NCBI GenBank assembly: GCA_050694275.1
Contig: JBOGXF010000108.1
Location: 1-18,526, forward strand
Source: JBOGXF01 sp050694275
Lineage (GTDB): Bacteria; Actinomycetota; CADDZG01; WHSQ01
Length of the DNA: 18,526 nt
Direction: 5' to 3'
The position numbers and the translations under genes are program-made. Shown one piece after another: positions 7,286 through 13,498 of this stretch (position 1 is the stretch's first letter; each line of letters begins with the position of its first letter). The notes under the pieces were generated by a model, which saw only the letters and a list, made by a program, of their open reading frames with translations, was not told the origin of the DNA and made no database searches.

Positions 7286-7621
7286 GTGGCCAGCAGCTAT
7301 CACGAACGTCGGCGGGCGTCGCGGCTCAGAGATCCCGAGTTTAGAGCTGAGTACGAAAGAGCCTCGGCGGAGATCGCGCAAATCGACGCCGTCCTGCGGA
7401 CGCTCGACGATCTGCGGAAAGAGGCAGGGCTTAGCAAAGCCGAGATCGCGCGCCGGATCGGGAAGAATCCTGCCAGTGTTCGCCGATTGTTCACGGCACA
7501 GGCCAATCCGGAGCTCAAGACGATCGTGTCACTCGCGCACGCATTGCACGCGGAGGTTGAGATAGTGCCGAGAAGAAGGAAGCCCGCGAGGTCGAGACGC
7601 AACCGTCCGACACGTGGCTAG
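7286..7621 (+). CDS. Solitary Xre-family HTH protein, HigA-like antitoxin/regulator
   Basis: A 111-aa protein. Residues about 12-50 are a charged helix. Residues about 50-92 form an HTH_XRE domain (LRKEAGLSKAEIARRIGK as helices 1-2, NPASVRRLFT as the recognition region, ELKTIVSLAHAL closing the fold). The C terminus is arginine/lysine-rich and likely contacts DNA. Such proteins are commonly antitoxins of HigBA- or RelE-type pairs. Here no toxin lies on either side, so it is solitary or has lost its partner. I chose the GTG at 7286 because GGAG sits 6 bp upstream and the homologous-looking part begins there. It is divergent from the SEC-C gene and may regulate the cassette. Confidence 0.75.
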   Translation: MASSYHERRRASRLRDPEFRAEYERASAEIAQIDAVLRTLDDLRKEAGLSKAEIARRIGKNPASVRRLFTAQANPELKTIVSLAHALHAEVEIVPRRRKPARSRRNRPTRG

Positions 7622-7640
7622 TCCGCGTGGCTCGCGGACT
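7620..7640 (+). terminator. Hairpin overlapping the stop codon of the HTH gene
   Basis: AGTCCGCG - TGGCT - CGCGGACT forms an 8-bp perfect stem with a 5-nt loop beginning in the TAG stop. There is no following T-run, so intrinsic termination is uncertain. It could instead stabilise the 3' end. The motif AGTCCGCGG recurs twice in tandem about 90 bp downstream. Confidence 0.4.
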
Positions 7641-7842
7641 TCGGGGACATTGCAGAGATTCGGTTGCTGAGTGCCCGACTCTGCGCGCCACGCGCAGTTC
7701 ATGCCTCCAATCCAGTCCGCGGAAAGTCCGCGGGCGGGCGCAAAACCCGGCAATCGAGGGAACGACCACGACACCCTGAAAACGGCCGTTGAGCAGGGAA
7801 AACGTTGTTTTCCGCTGGTGGCGCGATTCCCGGCTGGTCGCA
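7641..7842. other. Non-coding end of the cassette with clustered palindromes
   Basis: About 200 bp without a supported gene. It holds a tandem pair of AGTCCGCGG around 7712-7732 and the 10-bp palindrome AACGGCCGTT at 7781-7790. It also holds the dyad GGAAAAC-GTT-GTTTTCC at 7797-7813, ending 29 bp before tRNA fragment B. A plus-strand frame at 7671-7919 crosses the tRNA fragment and is rejected as coding. The cluster of symmetric elements beside a tRNA half suggests recombinase or accessory binding sites. Confidence 0.45.
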
Positions 7843-7886
7843 CTTACAACGCAGAGATCGCGGGTTCGAACCTAGCACGGCCCACC
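7843..7886 (+). repeat. 3' half of tRNA-Val(UAC), att-like fragment B
   Basis: The order is that of fragment A: anticodon loop CTTACAA, CGCAG, variable loop AGATC, T arm GCGGG / TTCGAAC / CTAGC, acceptor strand ACGGCCC, then ACC. The T stem has one G-A mismatch and one G-T pair, so this copy has decayed. The upstream bases do not pair with CGCAG and no 5' half is present. The direct orientation relative to fragment A marks it as the outer boundary of the cassette. Confidence 0.7.
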
Positions 7887-7908
7887 CTCCGAACCCGAAG
7901 GTCGGCCT

Positions 7909-8097
7909 TCAGCATTTGACGCCCGTCTCGCGCCCGATACGAGTAAGCGAAATCGCAGCGGCTAGTTCATCTCGCTCCCGAGACCTCCGATAGACGGAAG
8001 CCAAGCGGTCCGACGTGATCCTGAACAGCCGGGCTGCGCGTCCACTTCTGCCTCGACCAACTTCAACAGTTTCGATCTGAACTGCTACCCGCGCCAT
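7909..8097 (-). CDS. Hypothetical 62-aa basic protein next to the cassette boundary
   Basis: A 62-aa, arginine-rich, helical-looking protein I do not recognise. It has no motif, signal or membrane segment. The ATG at 8097 has a good Shine-Dalgarno (GGAAGGAG, 6 bp away), which is the main reason to list it. It is on the same strand as, and 26 bp downstream of, the thioesterase gene. It ends 22 bp from tRNA fragment B, so its C terminus could be altered by integration of the cassette. It may equally be a chance frame in GC-rich DNA. Confidence 0.4.
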   Translation of the reverse strand: MARVAVQIETVEVGRGRSGRAARLFRITSDRLASVYRRSRERDELAAAISLTRIGRETGVKC

Positions 8098-8123
8098 AGT
8101 TTCTCCTTCCAATCCCTCGTGAC

Positions 8124-8663
8124 TCAGGACGATCTGGCCTCGTGCTGGAAGATCAGGCAGGTGGCGGTCCCAGTGGCGTAGCGGCGGCCCTGTTCGTCCA
8201 CGATCTGCGCGCGAGCGGTGGCGATCTTGCGTCCCGAATGGATCATCTCGGCATCACACGTGAGTCGGCCGCCGTCCCGAGTAGCCGGACGGAGGTAGGT
8301 GACGTTGAGATCGACGGTCGTGTAGCCGACGCCGGCCGGAAGCGTCGAGTGCACGGCGCAGCCGAGTGCGGAGTCGAGCAGCGTCGCGAGGATGCCGCCG
8401 TGGACGCTCCCGATCGGGTTATAGAGGTGCTCGCCGGGCTCAATAGTGAAGACCGCGCGGCCGGGGTCTACCCGCGGCGCGTCCATGCCGAGGAGCAGCG
8501 CGACCGGGGGAGGAGGCAGCTCGCCGGCGCCGATCGCCCGAAGATAGTCGAGGCCGGTCATCGATGCCGCTGCGGCCGCCCCGATCATGGGATCGTCCCA
8601 GGTCACAGTCCTTACCCGCCGGTCCTCGGTCACGGCCGAGGCGGTGCTCGAGTTGCTCACCAT
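8124..8663 (-). CDS. PaaI-family hot-dog thioesterase
   Basis: A 179-aa cytoplasmic protein. Residues about 60-172 form the hot-dog fold: NPIGSVHGGILATLLDSALG (82-101) contains the HGG turn and the D97 region that place the acyl-CoA thioester. VDLNVTYLRPA (117-127) is the next conserved strand, and the chain closes with GRKIATARAQIVDEQGR and YATGTATC. The family hydrolyses acyl- or aryl-CoA thioesters. The substrate cannot be told here. The first 35 residues are an extra N-terminal extension typical of actinobacterial members. The start at 8663 has GGGAGGG just upstream; a GTG follows immediately as an alternative. It is divergent from the HxlR regulator, with an inverted repeat between them, so HxlR control is likely. 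Confidence 0.88.
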   Translation of the reverse strand: MVSNSSTASAVTEDRRVRTVTWDDPMIGAAAAASMTGLDYLRAIGAGELPPPPVALLLGMDAPRVDPGRAVFTIEPGEHLYNPIGSVHGGILATLLDSALGCAVHSTLPAGVGYTTVDLNVTYLRPATRDGGRLTCDAEMIHSGRKIATARAQIVDEQGRRYATGTATCLIFQHEARSS

Positions 8664-8676
8664 CGCCCTCCCGGGT

Positions 8677-8703
8677 AGGTCAGTTTCGATTCACAACTGA
8701 CCT
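8677..8703. promoter_or_regulatory. Perfect 9-bp inverted repeat in the thioesterase/HxlR divergent region
   Basis: AGGTCAGTT - 9 bp - AACTGACCT. A related half site, AACTCACC, lies at 8727-8734, exactly 32 bp (three helical turns) downstream of the AACTGACC arm. It sits between a possible -35 (around 8716-8721) and -10 (TATCGT, 8739-8744) of the HxlR gene. This is the arrangement expected for an autoregulated HxlR operator also acting on the thioesterase promoter. If that -10 is right, the HxlR transcript would begin at or next to its ATG. Confidence 0.55.
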
Positions 8704-8750
8704 TAGCCGAGTGGGTTTTGTTTTGCAACTCACCATGCTATCGTGGGGGC

Positions 8751-9221
8751 ATGACAGGGCGACGCCAATGGGTATCGAACGAGGTCTGCTCGGTGGCCCA
8801 GACGCTCGAGATCATCGGGGAGCGCTGGACGATGCTCGTGTTGCGCGAGGCCTTTCTGGGGACGCGCCGTTTCGAGGACTTCACGCACAACATCGGCTGC
8901 GCCCGCAACATCCTCTCAGACCGCCTCCAAAAGCTCGTCGGGAACGGGATCCTCGAGCGACGGCGCTACCAGGACCGGCCGCCACGATTCGAGTACCGCC
9001 TGACCGAGAAGGGGATCGATCTGTATCCGATCCTAGTCACGCTGATGCACTGGGGTGATCGTCACCTCGCTGACGAACGAGGCCCCGCGATCGTCCTCGA
9101 CCACAAGGCGTGCGGACACGAGACCACGCCCGAGCTGGTGTGCTCGCACTGCCGCGAGCGCGTGCACGCGCGGGGCATGCGGGCGCGCGTGGGCCCAGGG
9201 GCGCTCACCGCATCGGCATAG
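8751..9221 (+). CDS. HxlR-family winged-helix transcriptional regulator
   Basis: A 156-aa DNA-binding protein. Residues about 10-100 are the HxlR domain: C13 in the usual SVAQTLEIIGERWTMLVLREA segment, then RRFEDF and ARNILSDRLQKLVGNGILER as recognition helix and wing, then YRLTEKGIDLYPIL. Beyond it, C121 with C131-x-x-C134 and nearby histidines resembles a small zinc-ribbon tail common in actinobacterial members. Some HxlR proteins sense redox or electrophile stress through the N-terminal cysteine. I chose the ATG at 8751 over one at 8718 because the domain begins there and the upstream residues look non-native. There is no strong Shine-Dalgarno, which fits a leaderless transcript. The lyase-family gene follows 9 bp after its stop. 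Confidence 0.9.
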   Translation: MTGRRQWVSNEVCSVAQTLEIIGERWTMLVLREAFLGTRRFEDFTHNIGCARNILSDRLQKLVGNGILERRRYQDRPPRFEYRLTEKGIDLYPILVTLMHWGDRHLADERGPAIVLDHKACGHETTPELVCSHCRERVHARGMRARVGPGALTASA

Positions 9222-9230
9222 GCGGCCGAG

Positions 9231-10034
9231 GTGCCCTTGCAACCGACTCAGGAGCAGAAGGCGGCAGCTTTCCGCGCGCTGCATGAGGGCGAGGCGTTCA
9301 TCATTCCGAACCCGTGGGATGCCGGCTCGACCAGGGTCTTAGAGGCGCTCGGATTCAAGGCGCTTGCGACAACCAGCTCTGGTTTTGCGTTCACATTGGG
9401 ACGTCTCGACGGCCAGACCGCACTTGACGAAGTGATCGCACACGTCCGGGTGCTCGACCACTCGACCAGCCTGCCGGTCTCGGTCGACCTGGAGAATGGC
9501 TACGGGCCAGACCCCGAGGCCGCCGCCGCGGCCATCGCACGCGCCGCCGAAGCCGGTGCCGTCGGCGGCTCGATCGAGGACTACGACCCGGAGGAGGGGA
9601 TCTACGAGCTCGCCCACGCGGTGGAACGGATCGCTGCCGCCTCCGAGGCCGCGCGGGGCCAGAGCTTCTCCTTCATGCTCACGGCGCGAGCCGAGAATCA
9701 CATCCGCGGCAACCCGGATCTCGACGACACCATCGCCCGGTTACAGGCCTACGAGCGCGCCGGTGCCGATGTGCTGTACGCACCGGGACTGCGGAGCGGC
9801 GACGAGATCCGGGCCGTATGCGATGTCACGACCAAGCCCGTCAATGTGCTGGCACATGCGGGTCTGTCCCTGCGTGAGATCGTCGAGGCCGGTGCTCAAC
9901 GCGTGAGCGTCGGCGGCGCGCTGACTTGGGTGGCGATCGGAGCGATGGCAGCCGCAGCGCAGAAGATGAGCGACGACGGGGATTTCTCGCTGCTCGACGC
10001 GCCGGTCCACATCAAGGAGTGGCTCGGAGGTTAG
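9231..10034 (+). CDS. Isocitrate lyase/PEP mutase superfamily protein
   Basis: A 267-aa TIM-barrel enzyme. Visible family features are PNPWDAGSTRVLEALGF (26-42), a TTSSG strand end (48-51), the metal-binding VDLENGYG (85-92, D86 and E88) and SIEDYD (114-119). LTARAEN at about 150-156 and a C-terminal SVGGAL loop also fit. The superfamily makes or breaks C-C or C-P bonds next to a carboxylate (isocitrate lyase, methylisocitrate lyase, oxaloacetate hydrolase, PEP mutase). The KKCGH loop of true isocitrate lyases is absent, so this is one of the uncharacterised short members. It starts at a GTG with only a weak GGCGG before it, and is probably translated together with HxlR. Its end overlaps the convergent methyltransferase-like pseudogene by 23 bp. 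Confidence 0.87.
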   Translation: MPLQPTQEQKAAAFRALHEGEAFIIPNPWDAGSTRVLEALGFKALATTSSGFAFTLGRLDGQTALDEVIAHVRVLDHSTSLPVSVDLENGYGPDPEAAAAAIARAAEAGAVGGSIEDYDPEEGIYELAHAVERIAAASEAARGQSFSFMLTARAENHIRGNPDLDDTIARLQAYERAGADVLYAPGLRSGDEIRAVCDVTTKPVNVLAHAGLSLREIVEAGAQRVSVGGALTWVAIGAMAAAAQKMSDDGDFSLLDAPVHIKEWLGG

Positions 10035-10620
10035 CCACGCGCCACGACGCCTGCCCCCTCAGGTGACCAATGTTAGAGCCAGGACCCTCCCACCATCGCC
10101 ACGTCACCCGACCCACCTCGCGATCATCGGGGTTCCACGGACGAAGTCGGGGCCACCACGCCGGGACGGCGCGCCGGTACGCGTCGTATTGCGCGCCGAA
10201 CCGACGTTGCAGTGCGGGCTCCTCGTACCAGTGAGCGAACGCACCGGTTGCGAAGCCGACGGCCGTCGCATAGAGCAGCAGATCGGTCTGGCCCAACACG
10301 AGCGCCTGGCCGACGATCGTGGCCACGACCGCGAGGTACATGGGATTCCGCACGTACCGGTAGAGCCCGCCCACGACCAGGTGCTCAGTTGGTGCAACCG
10401 GCGCCGGGGTACCGGCGCCCTCCGCGACGAAGCGCACGAATGCGTGAATCAGCACGACCACGCCCGAGGCGATCAGGATCACTCCCACCACCCGCAGCGG
10501 CGCCCAATACGGAAAGGGCCGTCGCGCCCGCCACCCAGTCAACGACCGGGACGAGACCCGCGACCACGCCCGGGCCCAGCACGAAGAATGCCGATGAACC
10601 CTCGCGATGGTCTTGTGCAC
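10012..10620 (-). pseudogene. Isoprenylcysteine carboxyl methyltransferase-like membrane protein, frameshifted near the N terminus
   Basis: The main frame encodes a membrane protein of the ICMT/PEMT-like family: hydrophobic helix VVGVILIASGVVVLIHAFVRF, then LVVGGLYRYVRNPMYLAV, a further helix and WYEEPALQRRFGAQYDAYRR, where conserved R, N-P-M-Y and E residues bind AdoMet and substrate. The first membrane segment (FFVLGPGVVAGLVP) lies in another frame (10588-10547) and joins the main frame (SLTGWRARRPFPYWAP) near 10546. Rejoining them needs about one codon, so two bases seem lost or one gained. The start at 10620 gives a non-hydrophobic leader and is unlikely to be native. The C-terminal tail of about 35 residues past RLRPW is atypical. 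Either a real inactivation or a sequence error. Confidence 0.75.
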
Positions 10621-10706
10621 GTCGTCAGCCTACGAGTGGACGTGGACGCCGGACACCTGACCAGGGCCCGTGGTTCAGTTAATCGGCTATATTGGCGACA
10701 TATCTT

Positions 10707-10736
10707 TGTCATAATGGTGTCATAAGCGTGTCGAAT
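10707..10736. promoter_or_regulatory. Three 11-bp-spaced direct repeats upstream of the Xre/RES operon
   Basis: TGTCATAA at 10707-10714 and 10718-10725, with a diverged copy TGTCGAAT at 10729-10736, repeats exactly every 11 bp. A reversed half site GACA lies at 10697-10700. This places the half sites on one face of the helix, 25 to 54 bp before the antitoxin start. It is the natural candidate operator for cooperative binding by the Xre antitoxin or its complex with the toxin. A possible -10 is TATATT at 10688-10693. Confidence 0.6.
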
Positions 10737-10760
10737 CACATACATATCAGGAGGTGAGGT

Positions 10761-11096
10761 GTGGCTGAGGTCCCGTCGCTGCTGGACCGGCTCCTCGATG
10801 GGGACGTCGTCGATGCTGCCGATGTCGCCCGGGTGCTGGGCACGAGGCCCCGCAGCGTCACCCGCTGGCAGTCGGCTCGCACTGTGCCCAGGCGCGCCTC
10901 CGAAGAACGCCTGCTGGAGCTCAAGGCAGTGGTGGATCTGCTGCGCGGCGTGTTGAGAGAGCAGCCCGCGCGCCTGTGGCTGCGAAGCCCCAATCCCGAC
11001 CTCGGCTACGAGAAGCCCCTCGACGTCATCGCTAAGGGCGAGTACCAGTGGGTGATCGACTCGATCATGGCCCTGGCAGAGGGCATCACGGCCTAA
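10761..11096 (+). CDS. Xre/MbcA/ParS-type antitoxin of a RES toxin-antitoxin system
   Basis: A 111-aa protein. Residues about 15-42 form an Xre-like HTH (DVVDAADVARVLGTRPRSVTRW). Residues about 52-111 form the MbcA/ParS toxin-binding domain (DUF2384), with ARLWLRSPNPDLGYEKPLDV and GEYQWVIDSI as its typical signature. It neutralises the RES toxin encoded 10 bp downstream by blocking its active site, and represses the shared promoter. The start is the GTG at 10761: a near-perfect AGGAGG sits at 10749-10754, 6 bp away. The direct repeats just upstream support autoregulation. Confidence 0.92.
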   Translation: MAEVPSLLDRLLDGDVVDAADVARVLGTRPRSVTRWQSARTVPRRASEERLLELKAVVDLLRGVLREQPARLWLRSPNPDLGYEKPLDVIAKGEYQWVIDSIMALAEGITA

Positions 11097-11106
11097 TCGA
11101 CCCGGC

Positions 11107-11634
11107 ATGACCGATCTCGATCCGGCGGTCATAGCGAGCATTTCCACCAAGCCCTATCGAGGCGACGGCTTTAGGCAGCAGGCGCCGAAGTACGACCCGT
11201 TGAGCGGCGAAGGAGCTCGTCGGCGCGGGGGGAGGTTCAACCCTCCGCAGAGCTTTCCCGTCCTTTACCTCTGCACGACGCGCGCGTGCACGGTGGCCGA
11301 GTTTCTAAGGGCCGGGAGCAGGCTTGCGATCGGGCCCGAAGGCCTGCTTCCTCGTCAGGTTTTCAAGTACGACGTCGGGGTCGATCTCGTCCTCGACCTG
11401 ACCGACGATTCGACCCTGGAGCAGCTCGGCCTCGCTGTGGCCAACTTGGTGGGAGACGATCTCTCGTTGACTAGAAGCGTTGGAGAGGCGGCCCACGCCT
11501 TAGGAATACAGGCGATCCAATCTCGATCGGCTACCGAACAGGATCATGTCCTCTCGGTGTTTCTCGAGAACCTCGGCCTGGGAACATTAGTGCCCGCGCT
11601 AGAGGAAATGTGGGAGACCATCGACGATCTTTAG
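11107..11634 (+). CDS. RES-domain toxin (MbcT-like NAD+-degrading enzyme)
   Basis: A 175-aa cytoplasmic toxin. RES-domain marks are YRGDGFR (17-23), GGRFNPP (41-47, R43), VLYLCTT (52-58, Y54), AEFLR (64-68, E65) and the late serine in QSRSA (138-142). R, E and S give the domain its name. Characterised members degrade NAD+ (phosphorolysis by MbcT, hydrolysis in other RES toxins) and stop growth when freed from the antitoxin. The key residues appear intact, so it should be active. It follows the antitoxin by 10 bp with no strong Shine-Dalgarno, consistent with coupled and lower expression. Its stop overlaps the stop of the convergent TfoX-domain gene by 3 bp. Confidence 0.9.
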   Translation: MTDLDPAVIASISTKPYRGDGFRQQAPKYDPLSGEGARRRGGRFNPPQSFPVLYLCTTRACTVAEFLRAGSRLAIGPEGLLPRQVFKYDVGVDLVLDLTDDSTLEQLGLAVANLVGDDLSLTRSVGEAAHALGIQAIQSRSATEQDHVLSVFLENLGLGTLVPALEEMWETIDDL

Positions 11635-11984
11635 GCCCGGCGACCGGCCTTGGCCCGCTTCGGGGGCAGGCTCTTCGCGAACGCGGTAGCCGGCGCGACC
11701 CACGACGCCAGTGATCGCTTCGTCTTGATTCCGGCCGGCGCCACGAAAACGAAGCCCCTCATCGATCGGCCGGTGAAGTCCATCTCGCGAGCGTGCACGC
11801 GGGCGAGTGCACGTTCGTATCCTTCCGGCCCCACACGAACCATCAGCTCGTCACCGACGATCCCGAGCGCCATGTGCCCGCCGATCATGAAACAGAGACC
11901 GCCCATCATCTTGATCTCGTCGACGCCTCTCTCGCGGGCAAGCGCCTCCCGGATTCGGTCGGCAAGCGTTTCGTCATAGGCCAT
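11631..11984 (-). CDS. TfoX N-terminal domain protein
   Basis: A 117-aa protein that matches the TfoX/Sxy N-terminal domain almost end to end: YDETLADRIREAL, then KMMGGLCFMIGGHMALGIV and DELMVRVGPEGYERAL, and the MRGFVFV strand. In gammaproteobacteria TfoX regulates competence, but it has an extra C-terminal domain. The stand-alone form here is widespread in other bacteria and of unknown role. A lysine/arginine-rich tail (KSLPPKRAKAGRR) is typical. The ATG at 11984 lies 7 bp after the sigma-factor stop, so it is the last gene of a VOC-sigma-TfoX operon. The Shine-Dalgarno is weak (GAAAGAG). Confidence 0.88.
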   Translation of the reverse strand: MAYDETLADRIREALARERGVDEIKMMGGLCFMIGGHMALGIVGDELMVRVGPEGYERALARVHAREMDFTGRSMRGFVFVAPAGIKTKRSLASWVAPATAFAKSLPPKRAKAGRRA

Positions 11985-11991
11985 GCTCTTT

Positions 11992-13053
11992 CTACCTTTC
12001 TGATTGGGGGGGAAGCCACGAAGGGATCCCGAAGTAAGCGCCGAGCCCGGGGTCGGCGAAGCCGGTAATGGTCGAGATCGCCCCCTCTTCGATGACGAAC
12101 ACCATCACGCCGTAGAATCGATGGCCTCCGTCGTCCGGTTCTGCAATGAATGCCGCCAGGGCAGGTTGCCGATTCGAGCCGACCGGGACGAGGCGAATCT
12201 GCTCGAGATGCCCGTCCGCGGGAACGGTGGAGAGGAAATCGATGATCGCCACGCGTCCCCGAAACCAAAGGGACGACACGTGGGGAGATCCCGGCTCGGG
12301 CGCCTGCGCCGCCGGCATCGCCAGGATTGCGTCCTCCTGCAGCAGCGATGCGAGCGCATCGAAATCACACCGCTCCCAGGCATCCACGAATCGAGCGAGC
12401 AACCTCTTCTCAGATATGTCGCTCACCGACACGACGTTCGTACCCGGATCTCCCCTCGCGAAGCGAGCGCGGAGCGTACTGCGGGCGCGCTGCAGAGCGC
12501 TGTTCACGCTCTCGACCGAGCAATCGAGGGCAGTGGCGACTTCGCGAGCGTTCCAGGTGAGAACGTCGCGAAGCAGCAACACCGCCCGTTGTCTCGGAGG
12601 AAGGAGCTGGATCGCGGCGATGAATGCGAGCGCGACGCTTTCTTTCGTGTCGAATCGAGCTGCGGGGTCGGCGGCGTCGCCCAGGAGACGATCCGGGTAG
12701 GGCTGAAGATGATCGATCTCCGTCAGCGGGGGACCACCCGACCATTGACGCGTCCCTAAGAATCGGGTCCGACCACGCGTGGCCAACTCGTTGAGGCAGG
12801 CATTGGTGGCGATCTTGTAGAGCCAGGCCCGAAAGGCGTGGTCCTCGAAGGTTGCGATTCCTCGCCACGCCTTCAGCAGTGACTCCTGGAGCATGTCGTC
12901 GGCGTCCGTGAGCGAACCCGTCATCCGGTAGCAATGGAGATGGAGCTCACGGCGATAAGGCTCGACGAGAGCAGCGAAGGCGTCGTGATCGCCGACGCGC
13001 GCGGCCCTAACCAGGGGCAACTCGGCCTCTTTGTCGTGAGCAGGAGCCTTCAT
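11992..13053 (-). CDS. ECF sigma factor of the SigX5 type with C-terminal SnoaL-like domain
   Basis: A 353-aa sigma-70-family factor. Region 2 (about 12-85) has DAFAALVEPYRRELHLHCYRM and FRAWLYKIATNACLN, which bind core enzyme and the -10 element. The linker has the typical QPYPDRLLGDAADPAARF. Region 4 (about 155-205) has LPPRQRAVLLLRDVL and an HTH ending SVNSALQRARSTL for -35 recognition. Residues about 225-350 are a SnoaL-like domain (ARFVDAWERCDFDALASLL to ITGFADPGLGAYFGIP), which in related ECF groups controls the factor from within. No anti-sigma gene is adjacent, fitting self-contained regulation. The ATG at 13053 is set by homology; a longer frame upstream overlaps the VOC gene out of frame and is not protein-like. 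Target promoters are unknown. Confidence 0.88.
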   Translation of the reverse strand: MKAPAHDKEAELPLVRAARVGDHDAFAALVEPYRRELHLHCYRMTGSLTDADDMLQESLLKAWRGIATFEDHAFRAWLYKIATNACLNELATRGRTRFLGTRQWSGGPPLTEIDHLQPYPDRLLGDAADPAARFDTKESVALAFIAAIQLLPPRQRAVLLLRDVLTWNAREVATALDCSVESVNSALQRARSTLRARFARGDPGTNVVSVSDISEKRLLARFVDAWERCDFDALASLLQEDAILAMPAAQAPEPGSPHVSSLWFRGRVAIIDFLSTVPADGHLEQIRLVPVGSNRQPALAAFIAEPDDGGHRFYGVMVFVIEEGAISTITGFADPGLGAYFGIPSWLPPQSER

Positions 13054-13094
13054 CTGTCTCACCGTATCCGGGAGGCTGCTGCCGGTCGGGGACC

Positions 13095-13442
13095 TCACGA
13101 CCTCGGCTGAAACAGGGCGAAGACGGCTCCTCCCGGCTCTCGGATCGGCGTGTACGTCCCCGCCGGCCCCTCCGCGGGGCTCTGCAGCGCGGTTGCTCCG
13201 AGCTCTTTGGCTTTCTCGGTGGCGGCATCGAGATCGTCCACCTGGATGTACGGGAACCATCCCAGGCGATCGCCCCCATCCGGGACTATGGACGCCCACG
13301 GCTGCTCGCCACCGATCATCGGCACCTTGGCGTCTCCCGCCGGGACCTCGGCGATATCCCAGCCGAGTAGCTGCTCGTAGAAAGAGCGCGAGGCCCCTGA
13401 GTCCTTGCTGCGCAGGTCGAACCACACGAACGGGTCTGCCAT
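13095..13442 (-). CDS. VOC-family (glyoxalase/bleomycin-resistance-like) protein
   Basis: A 115-aa single VOC domain: MADPFVWFDLRSKDSGAS with SFYEQLLGWD is the first beta-alpha-beta unit. PWASIVPDGGDRLGWFPYIQVDDLDAATEKAKELGA and REPGGAVFALFQP form the second. The family includes metal-dependent lyases, dioxygenases and antibiotic-binding proteins. Metal ligands are not certain here and the substrate is unknown. The start is the ATG at 13442 with AAGGA 8 bp upstream. It lies 41 bp upstream of the sigma factor on the same strand, a pairing commonly seen for this sigma type. A strong dyad is centred 72 bp upstream. Confidence 0.88.
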   Translation of the reverse strand: MADPFVWFDLRSKDSGASRSFYEQLLGWDIAEVPAGDAKVPMIGGEQPWASIVPDGGDRLGWFPYIQVDDLDAATEKAKELGATALQSPAEGPAGTYTPIREPGGAVFALFQPRS

Positions 13443-13498
13443 GTCACTGTCCTTCGAATCGATGGATCTTGCCCGTATAACAACCGGCGACGCGAGAA

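Larger units (their letters stand above)
4586..7886. mobile_element. Putative integrase-less genomic cassette bounded by tRNA-Val 3' halves
   Basis: About 3.3 kb flanked by two direct repeats that are 3' halves of tRNA-Val(UAC), identical at 33 of 41 positions. The content is accessory in type: a large SEC-C protein, a small unknown protein and a solitary HTH antitoxin-like protein. No integrase, excisionase or relaxase is visible, so the element would be a remnant, or a satellite moved by a recombinase encoded elsewhere. The eight differences between repeats argue for an old event or for two separate integrations into the same tRNA gene. Confidence 0.5.

Noticed and set aside
7712..7732. Tandem AGTCCGCGG as the start of a CRISPR array.
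   Set aside because: There are only two short adjacent copies without regular spacers, and they match the terminal hairpin arm of the HTH gene.
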